Origin: Hydrogenophaga sp. PAMC20947 | GTDB lineage: Bacteria; Pseudomonadota; Gammaproteobacteria; Burkholderiales; Burkholderiaceae_C | Assembly: GCF_004795855.1 (NCBI RefSeq) | Contig: NZ_CP039252.1 | Location: forward strand, 310,001 to 374,000 | Length of the DNA stretch: 64,000 bases | Direction of reading: 5' to 3' | Shown here: in pieces, positions 33,375 to 45,551 of the stretch | How positions within the stretch are numbered: position 1 is the stretch's first letter | How the letters are laid out: each line of letters starts with the position of its first letter | Translations under genes and position numbers: made by a program | Notes under the pieces: generated by a model | Seen by the model: only the letters and a program-made list of their open reading frames with translations | Told to the model about the DNA's origin: nothing | The model's database searches: none

Positions 33375-34355
33375 TTGTCCGAACTCCACAAATTCATTTT
33401 TGAAGGCAAGCCTGTGAGGGGCATGTTGGTGCGCCTGACCGATGCCTGGCAAGACATCCTGCAACGCCGTGCGCAATCGGGTGGTTACCCGGCTGCCGTC
33501 ACCGAGTTGCTCGGGGAAATGACAGCGGCGGCGACGTTGATGCAATCCAACATCAAGTTCAACGGCGCTCTGGTGATGCAGATCATGGGTGACGGGCCGG
33601 TAAAGCTGGCTGTGGCCGAGGTCCAGCCCGATCTGAGTCTGCGCGCCACGGCCACCGTGACCGGCGAAGTGGCCGATGAAGCGCCTTTGTCGCACATGGT
33701 CAACGTCAACAACCAGGGCAAGTGTGCGATCACGCTGGACCCCAAGGACCGCAAGCCGGGTCAGCAGCCCTACCAGGGCGTGGTGCCGTTGTTTGGCGAT
33801 CGCCATGAAAAGCTGGAAAAGCTCAGCGACGTCATCGAGCACTACATGTTGCAGAGTGAACAGCTGGACACCAAGCTCGTGCTCGCCGCCAACGACAAAA
33901 TCGCGGCGGGGTTGCTGATTCAGCGCTTGCCGCTGCAAGGCGGTGCCAATCTGTCGGGCGAAGGCTCGATGGCTGGCGATGAAGACCGGATCGGTCTGAG
34001 CGAAGACTACAACCGCATCGCCATTCTGGCTTCCAGCTTGAAGCGCGAAGAGCTGCTGGAGCTGGATGCAGAGACGATCCTGCACCGCCTTTTCTGGGAA
34101 GAGGATTTGCGCCGTTTTGAGCCCCAGACGGGCGATCTGGGTCCCCGTTTTGCCTGCAGCTGCTCGCGCGAGCGGGTCGGCGGCATGCTGCGCAGCCTGG
34201 GGCGCGACGAAGTGGAATCCATCATCGCGGAGCAGGGGCAAGTGGAAGTCACTTGCGAATTCTGCGGGGCTGTGCAGCAGTTCGATCCTGTTGACGCGGC
34301 GCAGGTGTTTCTGGACGCCGAGCGGCAGCAGCCCGCCCCACCTGACGTGCATTGA
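33375..34355 (+). CDS. hslO: Redox-regulated chaperone Hsp33
   Basis: 326 residues starting at TTG 33375 (reads SELHKFIFEG after the initiator). The C-terminal redox switch is complete: CSC (in FACSCSRERVGG) and CEFC (in VTCEFCGAVQQF) form the zinc-binding CxC...CxxC centre. Oxidation releases zinc and activates holdase activity in the cytoplasm. The N-terminal substrate domain has MQSNIKFNGALVMQIMGDGP. It follows the carbonic anhydrase-like gene by 38 bp. Confidence 0.93.
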   Translation: MSELHKFIFEGKPVRGMLVRLTDAWQDILQRRAQSGGYPAAVTELLGEMTAAATLMQSNIKFNGALVMQIMGDGPVKLAVAEVQPDLSLRATATVTGEVADEAPLSHMVNVNNQGKCAITLDPKDRKPGQQPYQGVVPLFGDRHEKLEKLSDVIEHYMLQSEQLDTKLVLAANDKIAAGLLIQRLPLQGGANLSGEGSMAGDEDRIGLSEDYNRIAILASSLKREELLELDAETILHRLFWEEDLRRFEPQTGDLGPRFACSCSRERVGGMLRSLGRDEVESIIAEQGQVEVTCEFCGAVQQFDPVDAAQVFLDAERQQPAPPDVH

Positions 34356-34546
34356 GCGCGCCAGGCTTGAACAGTCGGCGCCTGCGGGCGCGGCCCCAGC
34401 CGGGGTGACGGCCGCCGGTCGCGGTTGGGTGCACGTGCCTGCAACGCACCTGTTTCGCTCGGGGTTGATACGTTCGTGCAGGAAAAGTGGTACGCTGTTT
34501 CAGGCTTGCTGCCGTCTGAGGTGGCAGGCTGAGGAGGACTCTGCGC

Positions 34547-34726
34547 ATGGCTTTGCTGGCCCGGCGGAGTGAAGCATGCGTTTGGCCGGCCTCAAGAGTG
34601 GCCGCCAGATGTCGAAAGAGAGAGAAACGAGACATCTCTACATCTCTATGCACAAAGCTGTTCATCTGTCACATGCGTCGAGCGTTGCACGCTCTGCCGC
34701 CTGCTTGCTGTTATGCGCCGGCCTAA
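34547..34726 (+). CDS. Possible leader ORF overlapping the TonB-receptor start
   Basis: An ATG at 34547 with a strong GAGGAGG site opens a 59-codon frame that overlaps the first 50 codons of the receptor in another frame. The product is basic and Cys-rich and matches no family. It could be a translational leader, or just an unused start. Confidence 0.25.
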   Translation: MALLARRSEACVWPASRVAARCRKREKRDISTSLCTKLFICHMRRALHALPPACCYAPA

Positions 34727-36642
34727 CGGCCGCGTTTCCGGCCGGAGCCGCCACAGATGTGACCACACTGAGCCTGGAGCAGCTGCTCGACCTGACGGTG
34801 GTGGGGGCTTCCAAGTACGCGCAGAAACAAGGGGAAGTCGCTGCCGCCGTCAGCATCATCACGCGCGATGAGATTCGTGCGTTCGGGTGGCGCACCCTCG
34901 ACCAGGCCCTGGCGACGCTGCCGGGCGTTTACACCACCTACGACCGCCAGTCCAGCCACCTGGGCACCCGAGGTTTCAGCGTGCCGGGGGACTTGAATAC
35001 GCGCCTGCTCGTCACGATCAACGGCAATCGCGTCAACGACCTGCTTTTTGACACCGGTCCCACCGGTCGGGATTTTCCGCTCGATCTCAATCTGGTCGAA
35101 CGCATCGAGTTCATTCCTGGCCCGGGCAGCGCCGTCTACGGACAGAACGCCATGTTCGGTGTGGTCAACGTGGTCACACTCACTGGCGCTGCTTTGGACG
35201 AGGGACAAATCGCGGTGGGGGTACAGCACCCCCAGGGCATGAGCGAGGGTCGAGCCACCTGGGGCAAGCGGCTTGACAACGGCCTTGATGTGCTGGTTTC
35301 TGCTTCGGGCATGCGCGCCCATGGCGAAGACCGCTTCATGGAATATGGTGCCACCGGCCTATCGGGGACAGCTCAAGGCCTGGACGGCGAACGCGACCAG
35401 GAATTTTTCGGTCGCCTGGGTTACGGGCCATGGACACTCGAACTGGTCCACGGGGACCGCCGCAAGGACGACCCCACCGGTATCTACGGATCCGATCCGC
35501 TCGTGGCCGGCCAGTACCAGGGCAACCTGTATACGCTGGCGCAGGCGCAATACGACGGCCGGTTTCGCGACGATACCCTGCAAGTGATGGGGCGCCTGTT
35601 TGTGGGGCAGAACCGTTACAGCAGCCGGTTGAACTATGGAACGCCATTCGATTTTCCGGGCGTGGGTGACTGGACCGGTGGCGAGCTCCGCCTGCTGTCC
35701 ACGGCACTGAAAGGGCACAAGCTGATGCTGGGACTGGAGGTTCAGGACATCACCCGCATCGACCAGGCGGTCATTGATCCGGCTGATCCGGCCAACAACT
35801 TCCTGATCCAGAGTCCCTCCAGACGAATCGGTGTGTATGGCCAGGACGAGTGGCGCTTTGCCGATACCCTGACCGCCACGTTGGGCGTGCGCCTGGACCA
35901 CAACAGCACAACCGGCGGCAACACCAGCCCCCGCGTGGCTTTGATCTGGCAGGCGGCTCCCACGACAAGCTTGAAGGCCTTGGCCGGACGTGCCCACCGG
36001 GCGCCCAACGCCAACGAACGCGACTACTACGACAACCTGGTGCTTGTGGCCAACCCTGCGCTCAAGGACGAAACCGTTGACACCATGGAGCTGGTCGCCG
36101 ACCACCGAGTCAGCGACGACTTGCGCATACAAGCAGCGGCGTACCGCTGGATCATGCGAGACCAGATCGTGCCGGGTGTGGATCCGGTGAGCGGGCTGTC
36201 GCAGTTCCAGCCGGGCGGGAAGGTCTTGGCCAACGGCCTGGAGCTGTCGGCTGACAAGACCTGGTTCTGGGGTGGCCGATTGCGCGGCAGTGTGTCTTTG
36301 CAAGACGCCCGGATGGCCGATGGCGACAAGCTCGCCAACTCGCCGCAGCGCATGGTCAAGCTCAATTTTTCTGCACCCTGGCGAGCCGCCGGTGTGTCCC
36401 TGGGCTACGAATTGCAATACGACAGCCAGCGGCAGACCCTGGACAGCACCTGGCTGGGTGGCCGGGCCCTATCCAATCTTCATGTCCGCACCGACCGATG
36501 GGTCGAGGGAGTTGAATTGGGGCTGAGCGTGCAAAACCTGTTCAACAAGCGTTTCGCAGTGCCCGGTGGGACGAGCAATTGGCAGAACGCCCTTGAGCAG
36601 GATGGCCGCAGCTTGCGCCTCGAAGCGCTGGTCCGTTTCTGA
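34576..36642 (+). CDS. TonB-dependent outer-membrane receptor
   Basis: Up to 688 residues. The best ribosome site (GGAG) precedes ATG 34576, but the signal peptide really begins near the Met at 34648 (hydrophobic AACLLLCAGLTAAF ending at AGA), so the mature start is clearer than the initiator. The plug domain is typical (VSIITRDEIRAFGWRTLDQALATLPG, GTRGF, VERIEFIPGPGSAVYGQNAMFGVVNVVT at three points), followed by a barrel ending in Phe. Such receptors import iron chelates, vitamin B12 or glycans. No riboswitch or Fur box was recognised, so the ligand is open. Confidence 0.88.
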   Translation: MRLAGLKSGRQMSKERETRHLYISMHKAVHLSHASSVARSAACLLLCAGLTAAFPAGAATDVTTLSLEQLLDLTVVGASKYAQKQGEVAAAVSIITRDEIRAFGWRTLDQALATLPGVYTTYDRQSSHLGTRGFSVPGDLNTRLLVTINGNRVNDLLFDTGPTGRDFPLDLNLVERIEFIPGPGSAVYGQNAMFGVVNVVTLTGAALDEGQIAVGVQHPQGMSEGRATWGKRLDNGLDVLVSASGMRAHGEDRFMEYGATGLSGTAQGLDGERDQEFFGRLGYGPWTLELVHGDRRKDDPTGIYGSDPLVAGQYQGNLYTLAQAQYDGRFRDDTLQVMGRLFVGQNRYSSRLNYGTPFDFPGVGDWTGGELRLLSTALKGHKLMLGLEVQDITRIDQAVIDPADPANNFLIQSPSRRIGVYGQDEWRFADTLTATLGVRLDHNSTTGGNTSPRVALIWQAAPTTSLKALAGRAHRAPNANERDYYDNLVLVANPALKDETVDTMELVADHRVSDDLRIQAAAYRWIMRDQIVPGVDPVSGLSQFQPGGKVLANGLELSADKTWFWGGRLRGSVSLQDARMADGDKLANSPQRMVKLNFSAPWRAAGVSLGYELQYDSQRQTLDSTWLGGRALSNLHVRTDRWVEGVELGLSVQNLFNKRFAVPGGTSNWQNALEQDGRSLRLEALVRF

Positions 36643-36789
36643 CGTTTTTCCGAAGCGGTCGGGCGGCTGTTGCTTTGGAGAACCACTGCGCGGTGCGGCA
36701 ACAGGCCCTGTTGAAGGCCTTCCGATCACTTCGAATCCTGTGTCCGACTCCGATGTGCCTGCGGGGCCGTACCCAGGACCTGGCAAGCC

Positions 36790-38037
36790 TTATGCTGTTT
36801 TGGGGGACTCGGTCCGCGCTGCTTCGGCGGGAGAGGGGACACCCTGCCCCAATGCATCCAGCACATCCCAGCAAGCCCCAGCCGTGTGGTAGTCCACCTT
36901 GCCGGCCGGGCTTTTTTCATCGCTGATCTTGCTGTTGTCCGCGCGCAAGATACGCCACCAGGCGCCGTGTTCGTGGTCCACAAAGTGTTCCCAAGCGTAG
37001 GTCCAAATGCGATCGTAGATGTCCCAGTATTTGGGCTCGTTGAGCACAATGGCCAGACGGGCCGCAGCCGCGAGGGACTCGGCTTGAACCCAAAAATACT
37101 TGTCGGTATCGCAGGCGCTGCCGTCGGGCGCAAAGCCGTAGAACAGGCCGCCGTGTTCGGTGTCCCATGACTTTTCCATGGCCACATCGAAAAAATGGCG
37201 GGCACGCGCAACATGGTCTGTACGAGGGCGGCGCTCGTTGAGCAACAGCAACAGCTTGGTCCACTCGGTGAGGTGACCGGGCTGAAATCCCCAGGGACGG
37301 AAGATGTTGGACTTGTCGTCGCGGTTGTAGTCCCAGTCCACCGACCAGTCAGCGCGGTAGTGTTCCCAGATCAGGCCGTCGGCCAGCGCCGCCTGGCGGA
37401 TGCAGATGTTGTCGGCCAACTGCTCGGCGCGATCGAGGTAACGCGCTTCGCCGGTGGCGTCAAAGGCCGCCAGCAAGGCTTCGCACAGGTGCATGTTGGC
37501 ATTCTGACCCCGGTAGGGTTTGAGCTGCCATTGTGCGTTGGCCTCGTCGGCGTACAGCCCGTGTGCAGGCTCCCAAAACCGTTTTTCCAGCAATTCGAAG
37601 GTGGCCAGAATGCCGGCATGGGCGTTGGCAAGGCCGGCCATGTGGGCGTGCGAATGGGCGAGCAAGACAAAGGCCAGGCCATAGGCGTGGTTGGTGTCGT
37701 CCAGCACGGTTTTATGGCCATCGCGCCAGTCCAGCGACCAGGCATAGCCTCCCGATGCCGGGTCGTGGTGGACTTTGAGGAAATCAAACGCCTGCCGCAA
37801 TGCCTGCAGGGCGGTCTCATCGCCGCCGCTGCGCACGGTCATGGCCATCGTGTACACAAAGCGGGTGCTGCTCACCAGGTGGCGTGTGTGGCGGTCGTAA
37901 ATGCTGCCGTCGTCGCGCAGAAAATGAAACAAGCCGCCGGTGGTGTCTAAGGCCCTGGGCAGGTAAAAGCCCATGGTGTGGCGAACATGGGTGCGCAGGA
38001 ACTCGGGGGAGCGGAAGTCGGGCAGGTGGGCGGGCAT
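36790..38037 (-). CDS. AGE-family (N-acylglucosamine 2-epimerase) sugar isomerase
   Basis: 415 residues, an (alpha/alpha)6 barrel by family. Active-site segments are present: RFVYTMAM, HAYGLAFVLLAHSH, NANMHLCEALLA and QPGHLTEW with catalytic His residues. Members interconvert N-acylglucosamine/N-acylmannosamine, glucose/mannose or cellobiose forms; substrate cannot be chosen here. It converges on the TonB receptor gene. Confidence 0.88.
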   Translation of the reverse strand: MPAHLPDFRSPEFLRTHVRHTMGFYLPRALDTTGGLFHFLRDDGSIYDRHTRHLVSSTRFVYTMAMTVRSGGDETALQALRQAFDFLKVHHDPASGGYAWSLDWRDGHKTVLDDTNHAYGLAFVLLAHSHAHMAGLANAHAGILATFELLEKRFWEPAHGLYADEANAQWQLKPYRGQNANMHLCEALLAAFDATGEARYLDRAEQLADNICIRQAALADGLIWEHYRADWSVDWDYNRDDKSNIFRPWGFQPGHLTEWTKLLLLLNERRPRTDHVARARHFFDVAMEKSWDTEHGGLFYGFAPDGSACDTDKYFWVQAESLAAAARLAIVLNEPKYWDIYDRIWTYAWEHFVDHEHGAWWRILRADNSKISDEKSPAGKVDYHTAGACWDVLDALGQGVPSPAEAARTESPKTA

Positions 38038-38307
38038 AAGGAATGGACGCAGGCTGGGTGGTTTGGGTGAAGCAGCGGCTGGCGCGGCCGTGTTGCGAGC
38101 GTTGGCGGTTTTCAGTTGCGGTATCGATCGGACATCCGAGGGGCGTTTGATTCCGTCAATTTGGCTTGATGGGTTTCAGCGCAAGGTGATTTTGTGTGCA
38201 TCGTAGTTGAAGCCCAAAAAAGGCCAGGTGGGGCCCCCTTCAACCAGCCACAACGGGTGATTCGAAAGCCAGTTCCAGCAACCTGCATCGCTGTGGGTCA
38301 GGGTCGC

Positions 38308-38955
38308 TCAGAGCAGGCGGGAGAAAAGGCGGCGTTCGCATTCGGGGTCGCTGCACCGCTCGCAGGACCAGGCCGCTGCAGCGCTCTCGATCGACGGTTG
38401 TTTGGGGCTCAACGGGGGTTTCAACGCCTGTTCCACGATGCGCAAGGCTGCCTGGAGGCGGGCAGGACCCAACCCGTACACCGTGTGGAACGGCAAATCG
38501 GCGGTTTGCAGCTGATGTCTGAGAACTTCGTCTGTGCGCTCTCTGAGGGCCGGGCCATCTCGAAACAGGCCGTCGGGTACCCAGGGCACATCGAGCCCCA
38601 TCAAAAGATGGAGGTCGGCATGCCGTTGCCAAGCCAGGGCCGCGGGATACAGCGAAGTGTCCTGAAAATAGAGCTCGCTGTACGCGGCGATCATCAGGGG
38701 CGTGGTGTCTGCGATGACGACCTGCACAGGGGGCTCCGAGCGCACTGCTGCGTCGACCTGATGGCCCTGTTCCCCAGCCAGCCGGGCCTGATCGGATTGG
38801 CTGGGGGCCCGACCTTGGGTTGCACACCACGTGCGCAAGTTCTCAGTGACGAGCGCCGTGGCGATGCCCTTTTTCGTCAGTGCTGTCTTCAGATCTGCGG
38901 CGAGGGTGGATTTCCCGGTGGATTCACCGCCGAGCAGCGCGATGACCAGCACCAC
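38308..38955 (-). CDS. NadR-like P-loop nucleoside kinase/ATPase
   Basis: About 215 residues. The chain opens with LLGGESTGKSTL (Walker A), as in the kinase domain of NadR, and continues with IADTTPLM and LMGLDVPWVPDG(LFR), which match the same fold. Ribosylnicotinamide kinase activity is therefore plausible; the NMN adenylyltransferase and HTH domains of full NadR are absent. The tail has CERCSDPEC, three cysteines in a short stretch, not part of the known domain. The start is uncertain: GTG 38955 is used, and TTG 38994 would overlap ftsB by 29 bp. Confidence 0.7.
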   Translation of the reverse strand: MVLVIALLGGESTGKSTLAADLKTALTKKGIATALVTENLRTWCATQGRAPSQSDQARLAGEQGHQVDAAVRSEPPVQVVIADTTPLMIAAYSELYFQDTSLYPAALAWQRHADLHLLMGLDVPWVPDGLFRDGPALRERTDEVLRHQLQTADLPFHTVYGLGPARLQAALRIVEQALKPPLSPKQPSIESAAAAWSCERCSDPECERRLFSRLL

Positions 38956-38965
38956 ACGCGGGAGA

Positions 38966-39250
38966 TCAGGGCTTGCCGTGGGCAATCTGAACAAAAATCT
39001 CGTTGGGCTTCACCATGCCCAGATCCTGGCGAGCCAGCTCTTCCACCATGTCCAGTCCGTCTTTCAGGTCACGGACTTCGTTGCCGATCTGGCTGTTGCG
39101 CTGATCGGCCTCGTGGTTGCTGAGCTCCAGTTGGGCCAGTTCTTTGCGCATGTCACTGACCTGCGGCACGCTGCCCCGACCCACCCACAGCTGCGCTTGC
39201 ACGATGACGAGCAGGGTGATCAGAAAGGCTGGGACGAAGCGGGACGCCAT
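38966..39250 (-). CDS. ftsB: Cell division protein FtsB (septum formation initiator)
   Basis: 94 residues: N-terminal TM helix (8-24), then a coiled coil (about 32-72) and a short C-terminal part, as in FtsB. It joins FtsL and FtsQ in the divisome. Position right after eno is conserved in proteobacteria and supports the call. Confidence 0.9.
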   Translation of the reverse strand: MASRFVPAFLITLLVIVQAQLWVGRGSVPQVSDMRKELAQLELSNHEADQRNSQIGNEVRDLKDGLDMVEELARQDLGMVKPNEIFVQIAHGKP

Positions 39251-39288
39251 GGCTGGAGTTTAGCGCGAGCACATGTGAGGGCAAGAGG

Positions 39289-39318
39289 CACACGCGCTAC
39301 ATCAAGTCGGCGCGTGTG
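39289..39318 (-). terminator. Hairpin between eno and ftsB
   Basis: CACACGCGC pairs with GCGCGTGTG around a 12-nt loop, just after the eno stop. It probably separates strong eno expression from low ftsB expression. Confidence 0.5.
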
Positions 39319-39325
39319 AAATCGA

Positions 39326-40618
<1,293 letters not shown>

Positions 40619-40665
40619 TCAAAAAATCCAAAATAGACAAGAACAAACTGCCTCAGGACGAATAC

Positions 40666-40691
40666 GTAAACCATCCCGGCGGATGGTTTAC
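40666..40691 (-). terminator. Hairpin between DUF1330 gene and eno
   Basis: GTAAACCATCC pairs perfectly with GGATGGTTTAC around CGGC, overlapping the DUF1330 stop codon. No T run, so it may only attenuate. Confidence 0.5.
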
Positions 40692-40975
40692 ACGCCCTCG
40701 ACCGCAAACATGCGGATGGAGCCAGCCCCTTCACGCACCTTGCGCGCCTGGGTGTAGGTTTCCGAATGGTAATAAGCCTGCGCCGCGTCAAGATCATCGA
40801 ACTTCAACACCACGACTCGGCTGGGCGCCCAGTTTTCTTCCAGGGGCACCACTTTGCCGCCGCGGACCAGCACCTCGGCGCCATGCTCCTGCATGGCGCG
40901 CGAGCTCCACTCGCGGTACTGTTTCATTTGCTCTTCGTTGGTGACGGTGACTTCGGCAATGATGTAGGCAGGCAT
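40688..40975 (-). CDS. DUF1330 family protein
   Basis: 95 residues of dimeric alpha-beta barrel type. The DUF1330 features YIIAEVTVTNEEQMKQY, EVLVRGG and VVLKFDDLDAAQAYYHSETY are spread along the chain. Function unknown; the fold is shared with small heme- or substrate-binding monooxygenases. It lies 7 bp downstream of the kdsA stop, so it belongs to the pyrG-kdsA operon. Confidence 0.85.
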   Translation of the reverse strand: MPAYIIAEVTVTNEEQMKQYREWSSRAMQEHGAEVLVRGGKVVPLEENWAPSRVVVLKFDDLDAAQAYYHSETYTQARKVREGAGSIRMFAVEGV

Positions 40976-40982
40976 AGGAGGT

Positions 40983-41840
40983 TCAGGCTTGAAAGTGGTT
41001 TTCCAGGAAACCGTTTTTCTTGGTGACGGTGTCGAGCGCGAGCAAGGTTTCCAGCAAGGCTTTCATGTGTTTGAGCGGCACTGCATTGGGCCCATCGCTC
41101 ATTGCCTTGGCTGGATCGGGGTGGGTTTCCATGAACAGACCCGCCACGCCCACGGCCACCGCAGCCCGCGCCAGCACCGGCACCATCTCGCGTTGCCCGC
41201 CGCTGCTCGTGCCTTGACCGCCTGGCAGCTGGACACTGTGGGTCGCATCAAACACGATGGGCGCGTTGGACTCGCGCATGATGGCCAGCGAGCGCATGTC
41301 GCTCACCAGGTTGTTGTAGCCAAAGCTGGCGCCGCGTTCGCAGGCCATGAAATTGTCTTCTTCCAGGCCCGCTTCTTTGGCCGCTGCACGCGCTTTGTCG
41401 ATCACGTTTTTCATGTCGTGCGGGGCGAGAAACTGGCCCTTTTTGATGTTCACCGGCTTGCCCGACTGGGCCACAGCGCGGATGAAATCGGTCTGGCGGC
41501 ACAGGAAAGCAGGGGTCTGCAAGACGTCGACCACCTGTGCGGCGGCGGCAATGTCGTCTTCGGTGTGCACGTCGGTGAGCACCGGAATCCCCAGCTCGCG
41601 TTTGACCTTGGCCAGGATTTCCAGCCCCTTTTCCCGGCCCGGGCCACGGAAGGTGGTGCCGCTGCTGCGGTTGGCCTTGTCAAAGCTGCTCTTGAAGATG
41701 AACGGGATGCCCAGGCTCGCGGTGATCTCTTTGAGCTGACCGGCCACATCCATTTGCAGTTGCTCGGATTCGATCACGCATGGGCCTGCGATCAGGAAGA
41801 AGGGCCGGTCCAGGCCGATGGGGAATCCGCAGAGCTGCAT
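40983..41840 (-). CDS. kdsA: 3-deoxy-8-phosphooctulonate synthase
   Basis: 285 residues from ATG 41840. [21 protein letters not shown] and the later [12 protein letters not shown] are KdsA signatures. It condenses arabinose 5-phosphate with PEP to make KDO-8-phosphate for the LPS core. It follows pyrG by 16 bp. Confidence 0.96.
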   Translation of the reverse strand: MQLCGFPIGLDRPFFLIAGPCVIESEQLQMDVAGQLKEITASLGIPFIFKSSFDKANRSSGTTFRGPGREKGLEILAKVKRELGIPVLTDVHTEDDIAAAAQVVDVLQTPAFLCRQTDFIRAVAQSGKPVNIKKGQFLAPHDMKNVIDKARAAAKEAGLEEDNFMACERGASFGYNNLVSDMRSLAIMRESNAPIVFDATHSVQLPGGQGTSSGGQREMVPVLARAAVAVGVAGLFMETHPDPAKAMSDGPNAVPLKHMKALLETLLALDTVTKKNGFLENHFQA

Positions 41841-41856
41841 GGGTGCTGTCTTTCCT

Positions 41857-43632
<1,776 letters not shown>

Positions 43633-44172
43633 TCACTGGCGGCCGCGAACTTGCAGCACGAAACTGCGGGTCAATTTCCCCTTGCCGTCGACCACCTGGG
43701 CCGTGACATTGATCTTGAAATGCTCGGGGTTGACGTTTCGGTTGTAGTAACAGTCTGGAAATCCCGAGCAGAATTGCGTGATCAAACCGGTTTCGGTGTC
43801 GATCTTGAGGTTGTTTCTCAGCTCGGTGACCGCAGCGGACGTGGCGCCAATGCCCTCGATGTCGATGGCGTAGCTCAGTGTGCTGTCGCTTTGGGCGGTC
43901 GTGGCAATGGCCCAGCGCGAGTTGAGTTTGTCGTTGGGTTTGAAGGCCGGGTTGACGGTGCCAAAGTCAGCCTCGGCGCCGGTAAAGAGGCTGCCATTGG
44001 CCCGCGATTTGTCCAATGGGAAGTAGCCGTCGTTGTCGGCAAACCAGACGTCGGCCAGCGCCTCGCCGGTGGGGTCGTTTTCGCTGCTGTCGCTGGAGCC
44101 ACCGCCACATGCGGAGATCAAAGCGATTGCGCCGCCGAGCGCCAAGGACTTGAGGGAGCGGGAGAATTTCAT
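43633..44172 (-). CDS. Lipoprotein of unknown function
   Basis: 179 residues. Signal peptide with lipobox ISAC (Cys22), then a Gly/Ser/Asp-rich linker and a beta-rich domain with a cysteine pair in FCSGFPDCYYN that could form a disulphide. No named family recognised. Divergent from coaBC, with 112 bp between. Confidence 0.65.
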   Translation of the reverse strand: MKFSRSLKSLALGGAIALISACGGGSSDSSENDPTGEALADVWFADNDGYFPLDKSRANGSLFTGAEADFGTVNPAFKPNDKLNSRWAIATTAQSDSTLSYAIDIEGIGATSAAVTELRNNLKIDTETGLITQFCSGFPDCYYNRNVNPEHFKINVTAQVVDGKGKLTRSFVLQVRGRQ

Positions 44173-44284
44173 GTGTACTTCTGGGTTGGGGCCAATGACG
44201 CTTCATTATCGATGGTACTGACAAGCGCGCTGTATCACCCCTTTGGGGCTGCCCGAACGGGTTTCAAACTGATACATTGGGCCC

Positions 44285-45511
44285 ATGAACGAACTCGCCG
44301 GAAAACACGTGGTCCTGGGGCTCTCAGGCGGTATTGCTTGTTACAAGGCGGCTGAGTTGTGCCGCAGCCTTGTCAAGGCGGGTGCCACGGTCCAAGTGGT
44401 CATGACCGAAGCCGCAGAGCAGTTCATCACGGCGGTGACCCTGCAGGCCCTGTCGGGCAGACCGGTCTTTACCTCGCAGTGGGACGCACGCACTTCGGGC
44501 GGGGTCGACAACAACATGGCCCACATCAACCTCAGCCGAGAGGCCGATGTGATTCTCATTGCGCCGGCCAGTGCGGATTTCATGGCCAAGCTGATCCATG
44601 GGCGCGCCGACGACTTGCTCAGCCTGATGTGTCTGGCCCGTCCTCTGGACAAGGTGCCCCTGGTGCTGGCGCCGGCCATGAACCGGGAAATGTGGGCCCA
44701 CCCGGCCACCCAACGCAATGTGGAGCAGTTGCGCTCCGATGGCGCCACCGTGCTGGATGTGGGCGCGGGTGACCAGGCCTGCGGTGAAACCGGTGACGGC
44801 CGCATGCTGGAGCCCGAGGAGCTGCTCTATGACATGGTCCGGTTTTTTTCGCCCAAGGTGCTGGAGGGTCAGCATGTGCTGGTGAGCGCCGGGCCTACTT
44901 TCGAAGCCATCGATCCCGTGCGGGGGCTGACCAACCTGTCCAGCGGCAAAATGGGGTTTGCGGTCGCGCGGGCCGCGCACGAGGCCGGTGCCCATGTGAC
45001 CCTGGTCGCTGGCCCCGTCAGCTTGCCCACACCGCGCGGGGTGGGGCGCATCAATGTGAAGTCGGCGCTCAACATGCAAAAGACGCTCAACGTGCTGAGC
45101 CAGACGGCCACGGTGTTTGTGTCCACGGCAGCCGTGGCGGACTGGCGACCGGTGGAAGCAGCCGAACACAAGATCAAGAAAGATGGTTCGGGGCAGGTCC
45201 CGACCTTGTCGTTTGTTGAAAACCCCGACATCCTGGCCGGAATTGCGGCGGGGGCCCGGGCGCGCAACCGCCAGCTCTACTGTGTGGGCTTTGCGGCTGA
45301 GAGCGAAGACCTGCTGGCCCATGCGCAGGCCAAGCGCGAGCGCAAAGGTGTGCCGCTGCTGGTGGGCAACATTGGCCCCGATACCTTTGGGCAAGACGAC
45401 AACGCCTTGTTGCTGGTCGACGAAGCCGGCGCGGTGGAGATGCCGCGGGCGTCGAAGCTGCAGCTGGCTCGGCAGCTGGTGGCCGAGATCGCGCGGCGGT
45501 TGGCGGCCTGA
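44285..45511 (+). CDS. coaBC: Bifunctional phosphopantothenoylcysteine decarboxylase / phosphopantothenate-cysteine ligase
   Basis: 408 residues. The N-terminal flavoprotein CoaC domain has LSGGIACYKAAEL and the PAMN motif with catalytic contacts (APAMNREMW). The C-terminal CoaB domain has SAGPTFEAIDPVRGLTN and the lysine in KIKKDG. Together they make 4'-phosphopantetheine from phosphopantothenate and cysteine in CoA synthesis. Confidence 0.96.
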   Translation: MNELAGKHVVLGLSGGIACYKAAELCRSLVKAGATVQVVMTEAAEQFITAVTLQALSGRPVFTSQWDARTSGGVDNNMAHINLSREADVILIAPASADFMAKLIHGRADDLLSLMCLARPLDKVPLVLAPAMNREMWAHPATQRNVEQLRSDGATVLDVGAGDQACGETGDGRMLEPEELLYDMVRFFSPKVLEGQHVLVSAGPTFEAIDPVRGLTNLSSGKMGFAVARAAHEAGAHVTLVAGPVSLPTPRGVGRINVKSALNMQKTLNVLSQTATVFVSTAAVADWRPVEAAEHKIKKDGSGQVPTLSFVENPDILAGIAAGARARNRQLYCVGFAAESEDLLAHAQAKRERKGVPLLVGNIGPDTFGQDDNALLLVDEAGAVEMPRASKLQLARQLVAEIARRLAA

Positions 45512-45517
45512 TTCCGT

Positions 45518-45542
45518 CCCGCCATCTGGGTTGCTTGGCGGG
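45518..45542. terminator. Bidirectional hairpin between coaBC and modC
   Basis: CCCGCCA and TGGCGGG form a 7-bp stem across an 11-nt loop in the 40-bp gap between these convergent genes. Confidence 0.5.
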
Positions 45543-45551
45543 GTGTTGTGC

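Noticed and set aside
34356..34575. Cobalamin or c-di-GMP riboswitch before the TonB receptor
   Set aside because: The conserved core boxes of either class are not present in this leader.
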